In this document: positions 35,564 to 46,971 of the stretch, one piece after another
Position numbering within the stretch: position 1 is the stretch's first letter
How the letters are laid out: each line of letters opens with the position of its first letter
Origin: Gemmatimonadota bacterium
Lineage (GTDB): Bacteria; Gemmatimonadota; Gemmatimonadetes; Longimicrobiales; Gaopeijiaceae
Assembly (NCBI GenBank): GCA_022571515.1
Contig: JACZXQ010000020.1
Span: forward strand, 1-64,000
DNA: 64,000 nt
Direction: 5' to 3'
The notes under the pieces: model-generated
Told to the model about the DNA's origin: nothing
The model's database searches: none
Seen by the model: the letters and a program-made list of their open reading frames with translations, nothing else
Made by a program: the position numbers and the translations under genes

Positions 35564-37225
35564 ATGAAGCGTATCGCTCGCGGTCTCAAGATCGTCCTGC
35601 GCATGAGCCCCTTCGCGCTGGCCTTCTTACGGGATCGCAAGCGATGGGTGGTGCTCGGCGGACCGGCCCGACGCACGCCGCAGGCCCACGACCGCAGGGC
35701 CCAGCGGTTGGTGGCCGCCGTGGCGAGCCTGGGGCCCACGTTCATCAAGCTTGCCCAGCTCCTGAGCGCCCGCGCCGACATTTTGCCGGAACCCTACCTG
35801 TCCGCTATCAGCACGCTGCATGACCGGGTTCCCCCCGATTCGCCCGAGAGCATCATACGCGTGATCGAGGAAGAGCTTGGGCGCCCGGTGGACGAAGTGT
35901 TCGATTCGTTCGACCGGCAGCCACTCGCGGCGGCCAGCCTCGGGCAGGTCCATCGGGCGGTTGTGGGGGGGCGAGACGTCGTGGTGAAAGTGCTGCGCCC
36001 AAATGTCGAGGAGACCGTGGCGCTGGATCTCGACATCTCCTTCGGGATGCTGTACTGGCTCAACATCCTCTTCCGCAACCACCACGTCCAGGCTCTGACC
36101 AACGTGGTGCGGGAGTTCTCGCACAAGGTGCGCGAGGAGATGGACTTCCGCATGGAAGCCGACAACATCGCTCGCTTCCAGCAGTATTTCCGCGACGATC
36201 CTTCCGTGCGCGCGCCCGACGTACTCGAGGCGTTCACCCGCCGCCGCGTCATCGTGATGGAGCACTGTCCCGGCACCAAGGTAGACAGGCTCCACGAGCA
36301 CTTCGACTCGGGGCGCCTGGACTTCAACAGCTTCATGGAGACCCTGACAGGCCTCTACCTGCGCATGATGATGGTGGACGGCTTCCTGCACGCGGACCCG
36401 CATCCGGGCAACCTCCTCGTTCAGGACGACGGCACCATCGTGGTCCTCGACTGGGGCATGGTCCTCGACGTGCCACGTTGGACGCGTGAGGCGATCCTGG
36501 GCATGGCGCTCACCGTTGAGGCACAGAACCTGGACGGCATGATCAACGGCATGTACAAGCTGGGCATGGTGTCGCCGGAGGTGTCCAGGGGCGAAATCCG
36601 AGACGCCGCGACCGAGATCATGCGGATCATGGAACGCGCGAAGACCTCGAATCGGGACCGGATTCAGGACATCGTGCAGGAACTCTTCGACACGTTCTAT
36701 ACCTGGCCGCTGATGCTGCCCCAAGAGCTCGTGTATTTTTTCCGCGCCTCGGTTCTTCTCGAGGGCCTCGGAATCAGCTACGACCGTAGCTTCGACGGGT
36801 TGGGCTTGTTGAGGCGGGTGATCGGTGACTACAAGTTTCAGATCGCCAAGACCACGGCTCGCGAGCCGGTGGCGGTGGCCAAAGACGTGCTGAGCGACAT
36901 CCAGACCACCCTGCGCACGGTGGTCGAGCTGCTCAGCCGTGCCGAGCGCGAGGAGTTGCGGGTGCGCGTGCACCCCCGTGACATCCAGGGCCAGGAGCGG
37001 TTCCTCCATCTGCAGGCGCGCCGGCTGCTCTTGAGCATCTTCGCCTCCGCCACGGCGGTGATCTCTTCGATTCTGTTCATTGCCATCGGCAATTGGTGGA
37101 TCCTCGCGGCTGGGCTCCTGGCCTCTCTGATAATGTTCGTGTTGGTCTTCTTCATCCCGACCCACCTGCTCGAAAATCCACTACGGCACGCTCGCGGAAT
37201 CCGGCCTACCCCTCGTCTTCGCTGA
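35564..37225 (+). CDS. ABC1/UbiB-family atypical kinase
   Basis: 553 residues. The family segments are present: SLGPTFIKLAQLLSARADILPEPY near residue 55, AAASLGQVHRAVV (the Ala-rich nucleotide loop), GFLHADPHPGNLLVQ and IVVLDWGMV (DFG-like). Two membrane segments close the protein (about 485-535). UbiB proteins support quinone synthesis; their signature KxGQ is KLAQ here (Lys62-Gln65), with Ala for Gly. No ubiquinone or menaquinone genes are adjacent, so the pathway is open. Confidence 0.9.
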   Translation: MKRIARGLKIVLRMSPFALAFLRDRKRWVVLGGPARRTPQAHDRRAQRLVAAVASLGPTFIKLAQLLSARADILPEPYLSAISTLHDRVPPDSPESIIRVIEEELGRPVDEVFDSFDRQPLAAASLGQVHRAVVGGRDVVVKVLRPNVEETVALDLDISFGMLYWLNILFRNHHVQALTNVVREFSHKVREEMDFRMEADNIARFQQYFRDDPSVRAPDVLEAFTRRRVIVMEHCPGTKVDRLHEHFDSGRLDFNSFMETLTGLYLRMMMVDGFLHADPHPGNLLVQDDGTIVVLDWGMVLDVPRWTREAILGMALTVEAQNLDGMINGMYKLGMVSPEVSRGEIRDAATEIMRIMERAKTSNRDRIQDIVQELFDTFYTWPLMLPQELVYFFRASVLLEGLGISYDRSFDGLGLLRRVIGDYKFQIAKTTAREPVAVAKDVLSDIQTTLRTVVELLSRAEREELRVRVHPRDIQGQERFLHLQARRLLLSIFASATAVISSILFIAIGNWWILAAGLLASLIMFVLVFFIPTHLLENPLRHARGIRPTPRLR

Positions 37226-37291
37226 CCACGAGCGGAGACGTTAGGTTCGAGCCCGTCGTTGATGGTAACTCGGCCCGTTAGGAGTACTCCC

Positions 37292-39010
37292 ATGATTTCG
37301 CATCGTAGGCGGCCGCAGGGCTTCGTCGCACTCTCTCTCGTGGCCGGAATGCTCGCGTTCGCGTCGCCGGGCGGTGCACAGAATGCCTCGCCGGCCGACA
37401 TGGTGTTCATCAACGGGGCCGTCTACACGGCGGACGCCGCCCAACCACGCGCTCAGGCCGTGGCGATTCGCGGCGGCGAGATCGTGTTCGTCGGCAGCAG
37501 CCGCGAAGCCCGGACCTTGATCGGCGCCGATACCCGGGTGGTCGATCTCGAGGGCAAGACCATGATTCCCGGCATGATCGACAGCCATGGACACCTCGCC
37601 GGCCTCGGCTCCGCGCTGCGGATCATCGACCTGGTCGGGACACGATCCTACGAGGAGGTCATCGAACGGGTCGTCGCGCGCGTTGCGGAAGTCCCTGCGG
37701 GCCAGTGGATCCGGGGGCGGGGCTGGGATCAGAATGAGTGGGGCGACACGCGTTTCCCCCATCACGCGGCGCTGTCGGCCGCGGTGCCCGATCACCCCGT
37801 AATTCTGGGCCGGGTGGACGGCCACGCGATCTTCGTGAACGCCAAGGCCATGGAGCTGGCGGGCATCGACGCGTCGACTGCTGACCCGTCCGGTGGCCGC
37901 GTCGTGCGCGCCGAAGACGGCGATGCCCTTGGCGTGTTCGTGGATCGCGCCATGGGGTTGGTACGCCGAGTCGTGCCACGCGAGTCGCGGGAGGAGGCGC
38001 ACCAGGGGATCCTCATGGCACAGCAGGAGCTCAACCGACTCGGCCTCACGGGCATGCACGACGCGGGCGTCGGCCGGGGCACCATCGATCTGTACGAGGA
38101 CATGGCGGCTGGCGGGGAGTGGACCGTGCGGAACTACGTGATGATTTCCGCGAATGCGCTGGACCATTACGTGGACATCGGGCCGAGGGACAACATCGGC
38201 GGGGACCACTTCCTGTCGGTGCGTGCCATCAAGATGTCCGTGGACGGCGCCCTCGGTTCGCGCGGCGCGGCGCTTCTGGAGCCCTACACGGACGAGCCTG
38301 GCAATTCCGGCCTCGTCACCGTTTCGGCCGAACAGGTCCTTCCCGTGGCCTTGAAGGCCCTTAGGACCGGCTTCCAGCTCAATGTTCACGCCATAGGCGA
38401 CGCGGCCAACCGCATGGTACTCGACGTGTTCGAGGAGGCCATGGAGACCGTACCGACGGCCGACCATCGTTTCCGTATCGAGCACGCTCAGATTCTGCAC
38501 CGGCACGACATTCCCCGCTTCGCCGAGCTCGGCGTAATCCCGTCGATGCAGGCCATCCACCAGTCGTCCGACATGGCGTGGGCCGAGAACAGGCTAGGGT
38601 GGACGCGCATCCAGGGGGCCTACGCTTGGCGATCGTTGCTCGACACCGGGGTCATCATTCCGGGGGGCTCGGATTTTCCGGTGGAGTCCGCCGACCCGCT
38701 CTTGTCGTTCCACGCAGCCGTGACACGGCAGGATGCGAGCGGCTGGCCCGCGTCCGGGTGGCTCCCCGAGCAGCGCATGACGCGTGACGAGGCTCTCAAG
38801 CACATGACCCTGTGGGGGGCGAAGGCCGCGTTCATGGAAGATCTAGTCGGCTCGATCACCGTGGGGAAACTGGCGGACCTGGTGGTGTTGTCGCGTAACA
38901 TCATGACCGTACCGGCCAGAGAGATCCTGGACACCGAAGTGCTCATGACGATCGTGGGTGGCCGGGTCGTACACGAGCAGGGGGAAGGTGAAAAGCCGCG
39001 GACGGACTGA
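37292..39010 (+). CDS. Secreted amidohydrolase, YtcJ-like
   Basis: 572 residues. A signal peptide is evident (MISHRRRPQGFVALSLVAGM, then cleavage after AFASPGGAQ). The mature protein is a metal-dependent hydrolase of the amidohydrolase superfamily: the HxH-type site reads MIDSHGHLAGLG, with later NVHAIGDAANR, FRIEHAQILHRHDIPRF and IPGGSDFPVESADPL. Substrate is unknown; YtcJ relatives act on amides, imides or related compounds. ATG at 37292 has AGGAG 7 bases upstream. The next gene (meaB) starts one base after its stop. Confidence 0.87.
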   Translation: MISHRRRPQGFVALSLVAGMLAFASPGGAQNASPADMVFINGAVYTADAAQPRAQAVAIRGGEIVFVGSSREARTLIGADTRVVDLEGKTMIPGMIDSHGHLAGLGSALRIIDLVGTRSYEEVIERVVARVAEVPAGQWIRGRGWDQNEWGDTRFPHHAALSAAVPDHPVILGRVDGHAIFVNAKAMELAGIDASTADPSGGRVVRAEDGDALGVFVDRAMGLVRRVVPRESREEAHQGILMAQQELNRLGLTGMHDAGVGRGTIDLYEDMAAGGEWTVRNYVMISANALDHYVDIGPRDNIGGDHFLSVRAIKMSVDGALGSRGAALLEPYTDEPGNSGLVTVSAEQVLPVALKALRTGFQLNVHAIGDAANRMVLDVFEEAMETVPTADHRFRIEHAQILHRHDIPRFAELGVIPSMQAIHQSSDMAWAENRLGWTRIQGAYAWRSLLDTGVIIPGGSDFPVESADPLLSFHAAVTRQDASGWPASGWLPEQRMTRDEALKHMTLWGAKAAFMEDLVGSITVGKLADLVVLSRNIMTVPAREILDTEVLMTIVGGRVVHEQGEGEKPRTD

Positions 39011-39011
39011 C

Positions 39012-40082
39012 GTGCCCAAGGGCTCGGACCAGGCACTCACGCCGGAACTGACGGCGCTCGTCGAGCGATTCCGTTCCGGCCAGAGAGCGGCTCTGGCGCG
39101 CGCAATCTCCGGGGTGGAAAACGAGCGTCCCGGATTCCAGGCTCTGATGCACGAGGTGCTGGCCGGACACACTCGTGCGCGCAGGGTGGGACTCACCGGT
39201 CCGCCCGGGGCGGGGAAGTCGAGTTTGCTGGCCGCGCTAGCCACGCGCTGCCGCGCCAAGGACGAGCGGGTCGGCATCGTGGCCGTCGATCCCACATCGC
39301 CGTTTTCGGGCGGCGCCCTACTCGGGGACCGGATCCGCATGAACGACCTGGCAACGGACCCGGGCGTTTTCATTCGCTCCATGGCAACGCGTGGCTCGCT
39401 TGGTGGACTCGCAACCACCACCAATGAGGTCATCGACCTCATGGACGCCTTCGGCCTGGCTCGGTTGTTCGTGGAGACCGTGGGCGTGGGCCAGACCGAG
39501 CTGGAGATCATCGGTGCGGCGGACACAGTGGTGGTAGTGCTCGTTCCCGAGTCGGGCGACTCCATCCAGGCGATGAAGGCCGGACTGATGGAGATCGCCG
39601 ACGTGTTCGTCGTGAACAAGGCGGACCGCCCGGGGGCCGACCGGCTCGTCAGGGATATCGAGACCGCTCTCCATCTACGTGCCGGACGAGCGATGGGGAG
39701 CGTTCCCGCGCATCACGGCGTGGACCTCTCCGGGGGCGCCGCCAAGGCCCCGGCCGGGTCCGATCATGGGGCTGGCGACGCGGACTGGAAGATCCCAGTG
39801 CTCACCTCGGTGGCACTGACCGGCGAAGGACTGGACACGCTGCTCGAAACATTGGATCGGCATCGCGACTTCCTGGATCAGAGTGGTGAAATGGTCGAGC
39901 GGAGACGTGAGCGCGCTGCCCAAAGGATCCGAGCTGTGGTGCGGCGCGAGCTGGGAAAGTTGGTGTGGGCCCGGCCTGAGGCCGAGGTGCTACTCGCCAG
40001 AGGCCTCGATCGCATTGAACGGGGCGAAGCGACGCCGTACTCGGTTTCGCATGACGTGATCGAGGACCTCATCGGGTCGTAG
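39012..40082 (+). CDS. meaB: Methylmalonyl-CoA mutase-associated GTPase MeaB
   Basis: P-loop GTPase that protects and loads B12-dependent acyl-CoA mutases. 356 residues. Walker A is GLTGPPGAGKSSLL (60-73), then VDPTSPFSGGALLGDRIRM, FVETVGVGQTE (switch II) and NKAD (base specificity). Residues about 237-258 form a Gly- and Ala-rich insertion. GTG at 39012, directly after the amidohydrolase stop, is chosen; an ATG at 38958 would overlap that gene by 53 bases. The mutase large subunit follows after 84 bases, supporting a chaperone role here. Older annotations call this family ArgK. Confidence 0.92.
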   Translation: MPKGSDQALTPELTALVERFRSGQRAALARAISGVENERPGFQALMHEVLAGHTRARRVGLTGPPGAGKSSLLAALATRCRAKDERVGIVAVDPTSPFSGGALLGDRIRMNDLATDPGVFIRSMATRGSLGGLATTTNEVIDLMDAFGLARLFVETVGVGQTELEIIGAADTVVVVLVPESGDSIQAMKAGLMEIADVFVVNKADRPGADRLVRDIETALHLRAGRAMGSVPAHHGVDLSGGAAKAPAGSDHGAGDADWKIPVLTSVALTGEGLDTLLETLDRHRDFLDQSGEMVERRRERAAQRIRAVVRRELGKLVWARPEAEVLLARGLDRIERGEATPYSVSHDVIEDLIGS

Positions 40083-40166
40083 GGCGCGCTCCCTCGGCAG
40101 CTCTCAGGGACTTTCATGTGCGTTTTGGGTACGTCGTCGGTACGCCTTTAGCGAAGGAAGTGATCT

Positions 40167-41891
<1,725 letters not shown>

Positions 41892-41905
41892 AAGGCCGCC
41901 TTACG

Positions 41906-42331
41906 TTAGACCTGCTCGATCGTATAGCTGATCCGCCAGTTGCTCATGTTTTCGGGATCGCCGGCCCCCTCGTCCGCTGGCTCGTAGAGGCCGAGCCACT
42001 CGCTCAAGGGTCCGCGGAACTCACGGCTGTAGTGATCCAACTCGTCGTTGGCGGTTAAAAGGTCGATTTCCTCGCCGAACAGTTCTACGACGAGGTGATC
42101 GGTCACCTCTCCCTCGAACAACACCTTGTTCAGCGTCACGAAGTTCCAACCCGGTTTGTCCGAGAGCGAGTAGTGCCCCTCTTCGGGAAAGCGCGTCTCG
42201 GCTACGAATCCTCCCTCGTTCTCGCTCGAGATCTTCGACCGAAAACGAAACTCGCCGGTCTCCTTGAAGAACGGCTCGAGTTTATCGAGGATTTTGATCC
42301 ACTTTAGAGTCACGCGGATCCGATCAGCCAT
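41906..42331 (-). CDS. Conserved hypothetical protein, 141 residues
   Basis: I do not recognise this family. It starts MADRIRVTLKWIKILDKLEP at an ATG (42331) with AAGGAG 8 bases upstream, which decides the start against a longer frame to 42556. The protein is acidic, without signal peptide or membrane segment. It has an alternating hydrophobic pattern suggesting beta strands (FRFRSKISSENEGGF, DHLVVELFGEEIDL) and a Trp-containing C-terminus. It is encoded on the opposite strand between the two mutase subunit genes and diverges from the methyltransferase-like gene. Confidence 0.7.
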   Translation of the reverse strand: MADRIRVTLKWIKILDKLEPFFKETGEFRFRSKISSENEGGFVAETRFPEEGHYSLSDKPGWNFVTLNKVLFEGEVTDHLVVELFGEEIDLLTANDELDHYSREFRGPLSEWLGLYEPADEGAGDPENMSNWRISYTIEQV

Positions 42332-42389
42332 CAATCCACTCCTTGTTTTCTGCGGAACTCGCTCACTGCCGACGTTCCCCATGAGACGG

Positions 42390-42428
42390 CGCCCGTGGGC
42401 CACACGCGATGTTATGTCGCCCGTGGGC
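42390..42428. promoter_or_regulatory. Repeated inverted motif in the divergent gap
   Basis: CGCCCGTGGGC occurs at 42390-42400 and again at 42418-42428, 28 bases start to start. Its core GCCC-GT-GGGC is an inverted repeat. The pair lies in the 144-base gap between two divergent genes and could bind a dimeric regulator; this is read by eye only. Confidence 0.35.
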
Positions 42429-42475
42429 ATTTGTCCAGACGTGCCGGACACCTTGCGCTGAGCTAGCTTGCCCTC

Positions 42476-43066
42476 ATGGACACGGCACGCAATTGGATGG
42501 GCATCTTCCTGATAATCGGGCTGCCGCCCGCCATGGGGTATTGGTGCGTGGCTCATCCGTTCGCCTCGTTCTGGCGGCGGCTGGGTCCTCGTTGGGCGCT
42601 CACCATTCTTTTCACAGGTCTCGGCCTCGGGTGGTGGGGGATGTGGCTGGTTCGGGAGTGGGCGCTCGGCGCCGATCTGGGTACGAACCTGGCCCTCATT
42701 GGACCAGCCGCCCTGATCTATTCCGTCTCGATTGCTCTAGAGATCAAGGTACGTAAACATCTGAAACTAAATACGTTAGTGGGCATACCGGAGTTCTCCC
42801 AAGCCGACAAGAAGGGGCGGGTCTTGAGCCGGGGGATCTATAGGAGGGTCCGGCATCCGCGGTATGTCGCGATCATCATCGGAAGCTTGGGATGGGCACT
42901 CTTCGTCAACTATGTGGGTGTTTACGTCGTGGCGATTCTCACCGTGCCAAGCCTCTATTTGGTGGCCGTGCTCGAGGAGCGTGAACTCCTGGAGCGATTT
43001 GGAGACGAGTACGCTCGTTATCGCGAACGTGTGCCGCGGTTCGTGCCGCGGCTCGGGGCTCGCTGA
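42476..43066 (+). CDS. Isoprenylcysteine carboxyl methyltransferase-like membrane protein
   Basis: 196 residues with about five membrane segments. The C-terminal half has the ICMT/PEMT-like signature: IYRRVRHPRYVAIIIGSLGWALF and then EERELLERFGDEYARYRERVPRFVPR, the region that binds SAM and substrate in ICMT-family enzymes. In bacteria these proteins methylate unknown lipids or thiols, so no substrate is proposed. The ATG at 42476 diverges from the hypothetical gene at 42331. Confidence 0.78.
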   Translation: MDTARNWMGIFLIIGLPPAMGYWCVAHPFASFWRRLGPRWALTILFTGLGLGWWGMWLVREWALGADLGTNLALIGPAALIYSVSIALEIKVRKHLKLNTLVGIPEFSQADKKGRVLSRGIYRRVRHPRYVAIIIGSLGWALFVNYVGVYVVAILTVPSLYLVAVLEERELLERFGDEYARYRERVPRFVPRLGAR

Positions 43067-43133
43067 GCTGGGATCGGGCACCCGCTCCTCCGGGGTATGT
43101 GTCTTCGGACAGATCGCCCTAGATTTAATGGCT

Positions 43134-43163
43134 TTGAGCGCGGTATCGTGCGCGACGCATAAA
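43134..43163 (+). promoter_or_regulatory. Candidate promoter for the mutase small subunit
   Basis: TTGAGC (43134-43139), 18 bases, CATAAA (43158-43163), ending 19 bases before the start codon. Four bases of each box match consensus. This would give the small-subunit gene its own promoter, as expected from its separation from the large subunit. Confidence 0.3.
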
Positions 43164-43182
43164 CACTCATGAAGGACGGTCC

Positions 43183-43602
43183 ATGACTGAAGAGGGTCGC
43201 AAGATCCGTGTGCTGGTGGCCAAACCGGGGCTCGACGGGCATGACCGTGGAGCCAAGGTGATCGCGGCTTCCTTCCGTGACGCGGGCTTCGAGGTCATCT
43301 ACACCGGGCTGCACCAGACGCCGGAGATGATCGTGAGCGCCGCCGTCCAGGAGGACGTGGACGTGGTGGCCCTGTCGGTGCTCTCCGGAGCGCACATGAC
43401 GCTGTTTCCGCGTGTTCTGGACCTTCTCGAGGAGGAGGGCGTCGACCACGTCCTGCTCACGGGCGGGGGCATCATTCCCGAGGACGACATCACGGCACTG
43501 CAGGAGCTCGGCATCGGCCGGTTGTTCGGGCCTGGAACTCCGACCTCCGAGGCGGTGAGCTACATCCGGGAGTGGTTCGCCACCCAGGCAGAGCGGGTTT
43601 AG
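43183..43602 (+). CDS. B12-binding small subunit of acyl-CoA mutase
   Basis: 139-residue stand-alone cobalamin-binding domain. The base-off, His-on motif is LDGHDRG, with Asp18, His20 (cobalt ligand) and Gly23; SVLSGAH and [12 protein letters not shown] complete the binding pocket. It should pair with the large subunit at 40167 to form the holoenzyme. A GAAGGA ribosome site lies just upstream. The carboxyltransferase gene follows after 6 bases, so the small subunit is co-transcribed with the carboxylase group rather than with its own large subunit. Confidence 0.93.
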   Translation: MTEEGRKIRVLVAKPGLDGHDRGAKVIAASFRDAGFEVIYTGLHQTPEMIVSAAVQEDVDVVALSVLSGAHMTLFPRVLDLLEEEGVDHVLLTGGGIIPEDDITALQELGIGRLFGPGTPTSEAVSYIREWFATQAERV

Positions 43603-43608
43603 AGACTG

Positions 43609-45243
43609 ATGACCGAACCGCAAGACGGTGGAGTGGCCGTGGGCGAGACTCGCCTCCGGCGGCTTGGGAGGGAACTCGAGGAACTCCGCGCACGGCTTCG
43701 CCAGGGTGGTGGACCCGACCGCATCCAGCGCCAACACGATCAGGGCAAGCTCACGGCGCGGGAGCGGGTGGAGCGCCTCATAGACCCTGGCTCCACGTGG
43801 TTCGAGGTGGGCCTCCTGGTGGCGTACGACCTCTACGACGGCGGCGCGCCGGGTGCCGGCGTGGTCACGGGCGTGGGGTGCGTCGAGGGGCGCGAGGTAG
43901 TGGTGGTGGCCAACGACGCGACGGTAAAGGCCGGCGCATGGTGGCCCGAGACCATCAAGAAGATTCTGCGCGCCCAGGAAATCGCGATGCGTTGCCGCAT
44001 CCCGATTCTGTACCTGGTGGACTCGGCGGGAGTGAACCTTCCCTATCAGGGTGGGGTCTTTCCGGGCCAGTACGGCGCGGCGCGCATCTTCTACTACAAC
44101 TCGATCATGAGGCGCTACCTGGGCATTCCGCAGCTCGCGGCAGTCATGGGTCCGTGCATCGCGGGGGGTGCGTACCTTCCCGCCTTGTCCGACGTGATCC
44201 TCATGGTCGAGGGCACGAGCTTCATGGGTCTGGGTGGGCCTAACCTCGTGAAGGGAGCCACCGGGCAGACCGTGGAGGCCGAGGAACTCGGCGGAGCTCG
44301 CGTGCACACCGAGGTGAGTGGGGTCGCTCACTACATGGTTCCGGACGACGAGGCCTGCCTGGGCAAGCTCCGCGAGTTGGTGCGTGAATTGCCCACGTCG
44401 GGATCGCGGGCCCCGGCTGGGTCTGCGGGCACGGCGCGGCCGGCCGAGGATCTTTACGACATCTTCCCGGACGATCATCGCCAGCCGTACGACATGCACG
44501 AGGTGCTGGACTGCATTTTGGACGAGGGCGGGCTGGACGAGTTCCAGCCCGAGCATGCGGCCGAGATGATCTGCGGGACGGGGTTCCTGGCAGGCATGCC
44601 CGTCGGCGTCATCGCCAACGCGCGCCGAATGGTGAAGGACTCCCGCGAGGGGCCGCCCCGCTTCGGTGGGATCGTGTACACGGAGAGCGCCGAGAAGGTG
44701 GCTTACTTCATCGACACCATGAACCGCCACAGGACGCCCCTATTGTTCCTACAGGACGTCTCGGGGTTCATGGTGGGGCCGGCGGAGGAACATGCGGGCA
44801 TTATCCGCGCCGGAGCGCACTTCGTGGAAGCCATGGCCACGACCACGGTGCCGAAGGTGGTCCTCACATTGAACCACGCCTCGGGCGCGGGCTATTACGC
44901 CATGGCGGGGCAGGGCTTCGATCCCGACTTCATCCTGTCGCTTCCGACGGGGCGCATGGGCGTGATGGAGGGTGACAGCGCCGTGATGGCGCTGTTCAGC
45001 GCACAGCTCGACAAGCTGAAGGCGGAGGGGACGGTTCCGGACGAGGACCTGACAACCCGCATGGACGAGGTGCGGGCCGACTACGACCAACAACTGGACG
45101 CCCGCTTCGCGGGTGCGAGAGGCTTCGTGGACGAGATCGTGTTGCCTGAGGAGCTGAGGCCGGTTCTGGAGTTGCTGCTGCGGGCGGCTGCCAACAATCC
45201 GGGGCCGCATTTGGGAGCTTTCACGCTACCTGACCATGGCTGA
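43609..45243 (+). CDS. Acyl-CoA carboxylase carboxyltransferase subunit, methylcrotonyl/geranyl-CoA type
   Basis: Biotin-dependent carboxyltransferase beta subunit, 544 residues. The N-half reads [39 protein letters not shown] and [15 protein letters not shown], which resembles MCC-beta (LiuB) or geranyl-CoA carboxylase (AtuC) rather than PCC-beta, where the corresponding region reads DSGGARIQEG. It would carboxylate 3-methylcrotonyl-CoA or geranyl-CoA at the gamma carbon. The biotin carboxylase/BCCP alpha subunit is not in the window. The next gene (AtuA-like) overlaps it by 8 bases, and a LiuC-like hydratase follows, which supports this reading. Confidence 0.88.
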   Translation: MTEPQDGGVAVGETRLRRLGRELEELRARLRQGGGPDRIQRQHDQGKLTARERVERLIDPGSTWFEVGLLVAYDLYDGGAPGAGVVTGVGCVEGREVVVVANDATVKAGAWWPETIKKILRAQEIAMRCRIPILYLVDSAGVNLPYQGGVFPGQYGAARIFYYNSIMRRYLGIPQLAAVMGPCIAGGAYLPALSDVILMVEGTSFMGLGGPNLVKGATGQTVEAEELGGARVHTEVSGVAHYMVPDDEACLGKLRELVRELPTSGSRAPAGSAGTARPAEDLYDIFPDDHRQPYDMHEVLDCILDEGGLDEFQPEHAAEMICGTGFLAGMPVGVIANARRMVKDSREGPPRFGGIVYTESAEKVAYFIDTMNRHRTPLLFLQDVSGFMVGPAEEHAGIIRAGAHFVEAMATTTVPKVVLTLNHASGAGYYAMAGQGFDPDFILSLPTGRMGVMEGDSAVMALFSAQLDKLKAEGTVPDEDLTTRMDEVRADYDQQLDARFAGARGFVDEIVLPEELRPVLELLLRAAANNPGPHLGAFTLPDHG

Positions 45244-46615
45244 GGGTAAAATCGTACGAATCGCCGGCGGCCAGGGGTTCTGGGGCGACGACCTCGAGGC
45301 TCCGGTTCGCCAGGTCGAGCAGGGACCCATCGACTACCTGATGCTCGATTACCTCGCCGAGGTCACCATGTCGATCATGCAGAAGCAGCGCGCCCGAGAC
45401 CCCGGTGCGGGCTTCGCGCGCGACTTCGTTCCGCTCATGGAGCGGCTCTTCCCGGCAATCGTCGAGAAGAGCATCCGCATCGTCACCAACGCAGGGGGTG
45501 TGAACCCGCGCGGGTGCGCCGAGGCTGTCGTCGAGGCGGGGAGGGCCGCCGGAGTGGAGGGTCGAGCCTCGGTAGGCATGGTCACGGGCGACGATCTCAT
45601 GGACCGTCTCGATTCGTTGCTGTCCGAGGGACACGAGCTGCGGAACATGGACACGGACGAGCCGCTGTCGACCATTCGGGACCGGGTGCAGAGCGCGAAC
45701 GCCTACATCGGGGCCGCGCCGATCCTGGGGGCTCTCGTGAAGGGCGCGGATGTCATCGTAACAGGGCGGTCGACCGACACGGCGCTCACGTATGCACCGA
45801 TGATGCACGAGTTCGGATGGTCGGCCGACGACTACGATCGGGTGGCGGCTGGGGTGGTGGCGGGCCACATCAACGAGTGTGGCGCCCAGTGCACCGGTGG
45901 CAATTGCCTGATCGACTGGTGGACGGTGCCCGATCTGGACCGCGTGGGCTTTCCGATTATCGAGGCGCACCGCAACGGCGAGTTCGTGGTCACCAAGCAC
46001 GACGGCACGGGTGGCCGGGTCACACGCGCCACGGTCTCCGAGCAGATCGTCTACGAAATGGGCGACCCCACGAACTACATCACACCCGACGTCATCGCCG
46101 ACTTCACGACCATCCAGCTCACCGACGCAGGTGACGACCGGGTGCGTGTGCATGGAGTCCGCGGGAAGCCGGCCACCGAGTTCCTCAAGGTCTCGATCGC
46201 CTACAGTGATGGCTACAAGGCGGTGGGTACGCTCACCTACGCGTGGCCGGACGCGGCGGCCAAGGCCCGCCGGGCAGCGCAGGTGCTCCGGGAGCGCCTC
46301 GATCGCCTGGGGCTGGAGTTCGACGACATACGCACCGAGCTGGTGGGATGGGACTCGACTCACGGCTTCCTGGCCGGTGAGCCTCCGGCGGATCTTCCCG
46401 AGGTTCAGCTCCGGATCGGCGTGCGGGGCCATGATCGGGCGGCCGTGGAACGCTTCACGCGGGAGATCGCGCCGCTGATTTTGACTGGCCCGCCGTCCGT
46501 GACCGGCTTCGCCGGGGGCCGGCCGAGAACGCAGGAGATCATGGCCTATTGGCCGGCGCTCATTCGGCGGGAGGCCGTAGAGCCCAACCTGAGTGTGGAG
46601 GTGCTGCCCGTATGA
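45236..46615 (+). CDS. AtuA-like protein (DUF1446), N-terminal part of the usual protein
   Basis: 459 residues of the acyclic terpene utilisation AtuA family. Clear segments are [22 protein letters not shown]-like [39 protein letters not shown] and [12 protein letters not shown]. The family's biochemical role is unknown; atuA is required in Pseudomonas for citronellol and geraniol growth. Full-length AtuA proteins carry an extra C-terminal domain of about 110 residues, which here is encoded by the next ORF. The ATG at 45236 overlaps the carboxylase stop by 8 bases. Confidence 0.88.
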   Translation: MAEGKIVRIAGGQGFWGDDLEAPVRQVEQGPIDYLMLDYLAEVTMSIMQKQRARDPGAGFARDFVPLMERLFPAIVEKSIRIVTNAGGVNPRGCAEAVVEAGRAAGVEGRASVGMVTGDDLMDRLDSLLSEGHELRNMDTDEPLSTIRDRVQSANAYIGAAPILGALVKGADVIVTGRSTDTALTYAPMMHEFGWSADDYDRVAAGVVAGHINECGAQCTGGNCLIDWWTVPDLDRVGFPIIEAHRNGEFVVTKHDGTGGRVTRATVSEQIVYEMGDPTNYITPDVIADFTTIQLTDAGDDRVRVHGVRGKPATEFLKVSIAYSDGYKAVGTLTYAWPDAAAKARRAAQVLRERLDRLGLEFDDIRTELVGWDSTHGFLAGEPPADLPEVQLRIGVRGHDRAAVERFTREIAPLILTGPPSVTGFAGGRPRTQEIMAYWPALIRREAVEPNLSVEVLPV

Positions 46616-46971
46616 CGATGATGCCTCTGGTCGATCTCGCGCATGCCCGATCGGGCGACAAGGGCGACACCGCGAATGTGGGCGTCATCGTCTACGAAAC
46701 CGAGCATTACGACCTGTTGCGCGAAGCCCTCACCGTGGAACGGGTGAAGGAGCACTTCGGCGAGCTGGTCAAAGGCTCGGTCGAGCGCTTCGAGCTTCCC
46801 AACCTTCATGCCCTCAACTTCCTGCTGCACGGCGCGCTCGACGGCGGTGGCACGGTCTCGCTCATGAACGACGCCCAGGGGAAGGTCTTCAGCACGGCGC
46901 TGCTTCGCATGGAGATCGACGTGCCCGACGAGGTCGCCAGCAAGATGCGAGGGAGGGGACGGGCTCCGTGA
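46612..46971 (+). CDS. AtuA C-terminal-domain protein
   Basis: 119 residues, starting [24 protein letters not shown]. The segment [17 protein letters not shown] and [17 protein letters not shown] correspond to the C-terminal part of fused AtuA proteins. It overlaps the AtuA-like gene as ATGA and the hydratase as GTGA, so the two halves should be made together. No frameshift is needed: both halves have a proper start and stop. Confidence 0.85.
   Translation: MTMMPLVDLAHARSGDKGDTANVGVIVYETEHYDLLREALTVERVKEHFGELVKGSVERFELPNLHALNFLLHGALDGGGTVSLMNDAQGKVFSTALLRMEIDVPDEVASKMRGRGRAP

Noticed and set aside
35627-37165. 512-residue antisense ORF over the UbiB-family gene
   Set aside because: Composition (His-, Val-, Asp-rich) is the typical reverse-frame product of GC3-rich coding DNA; the plus-strand gene has clear motifs.
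37241-38560. 439-residue antisense ORF over the secreted amidohydrolase
   Set aside because: Shadow frame with no recognisable motif, while the plus-strand frame has a signal peptide and metal-site motifs.
43018-44730. 570-residue antisense ORF over the mutase small subunit and carboxylase
   Set aside because: A GC-rich shadow frame: no domain-like sequence, crosses two real genes, and no promoter or ribosome site.
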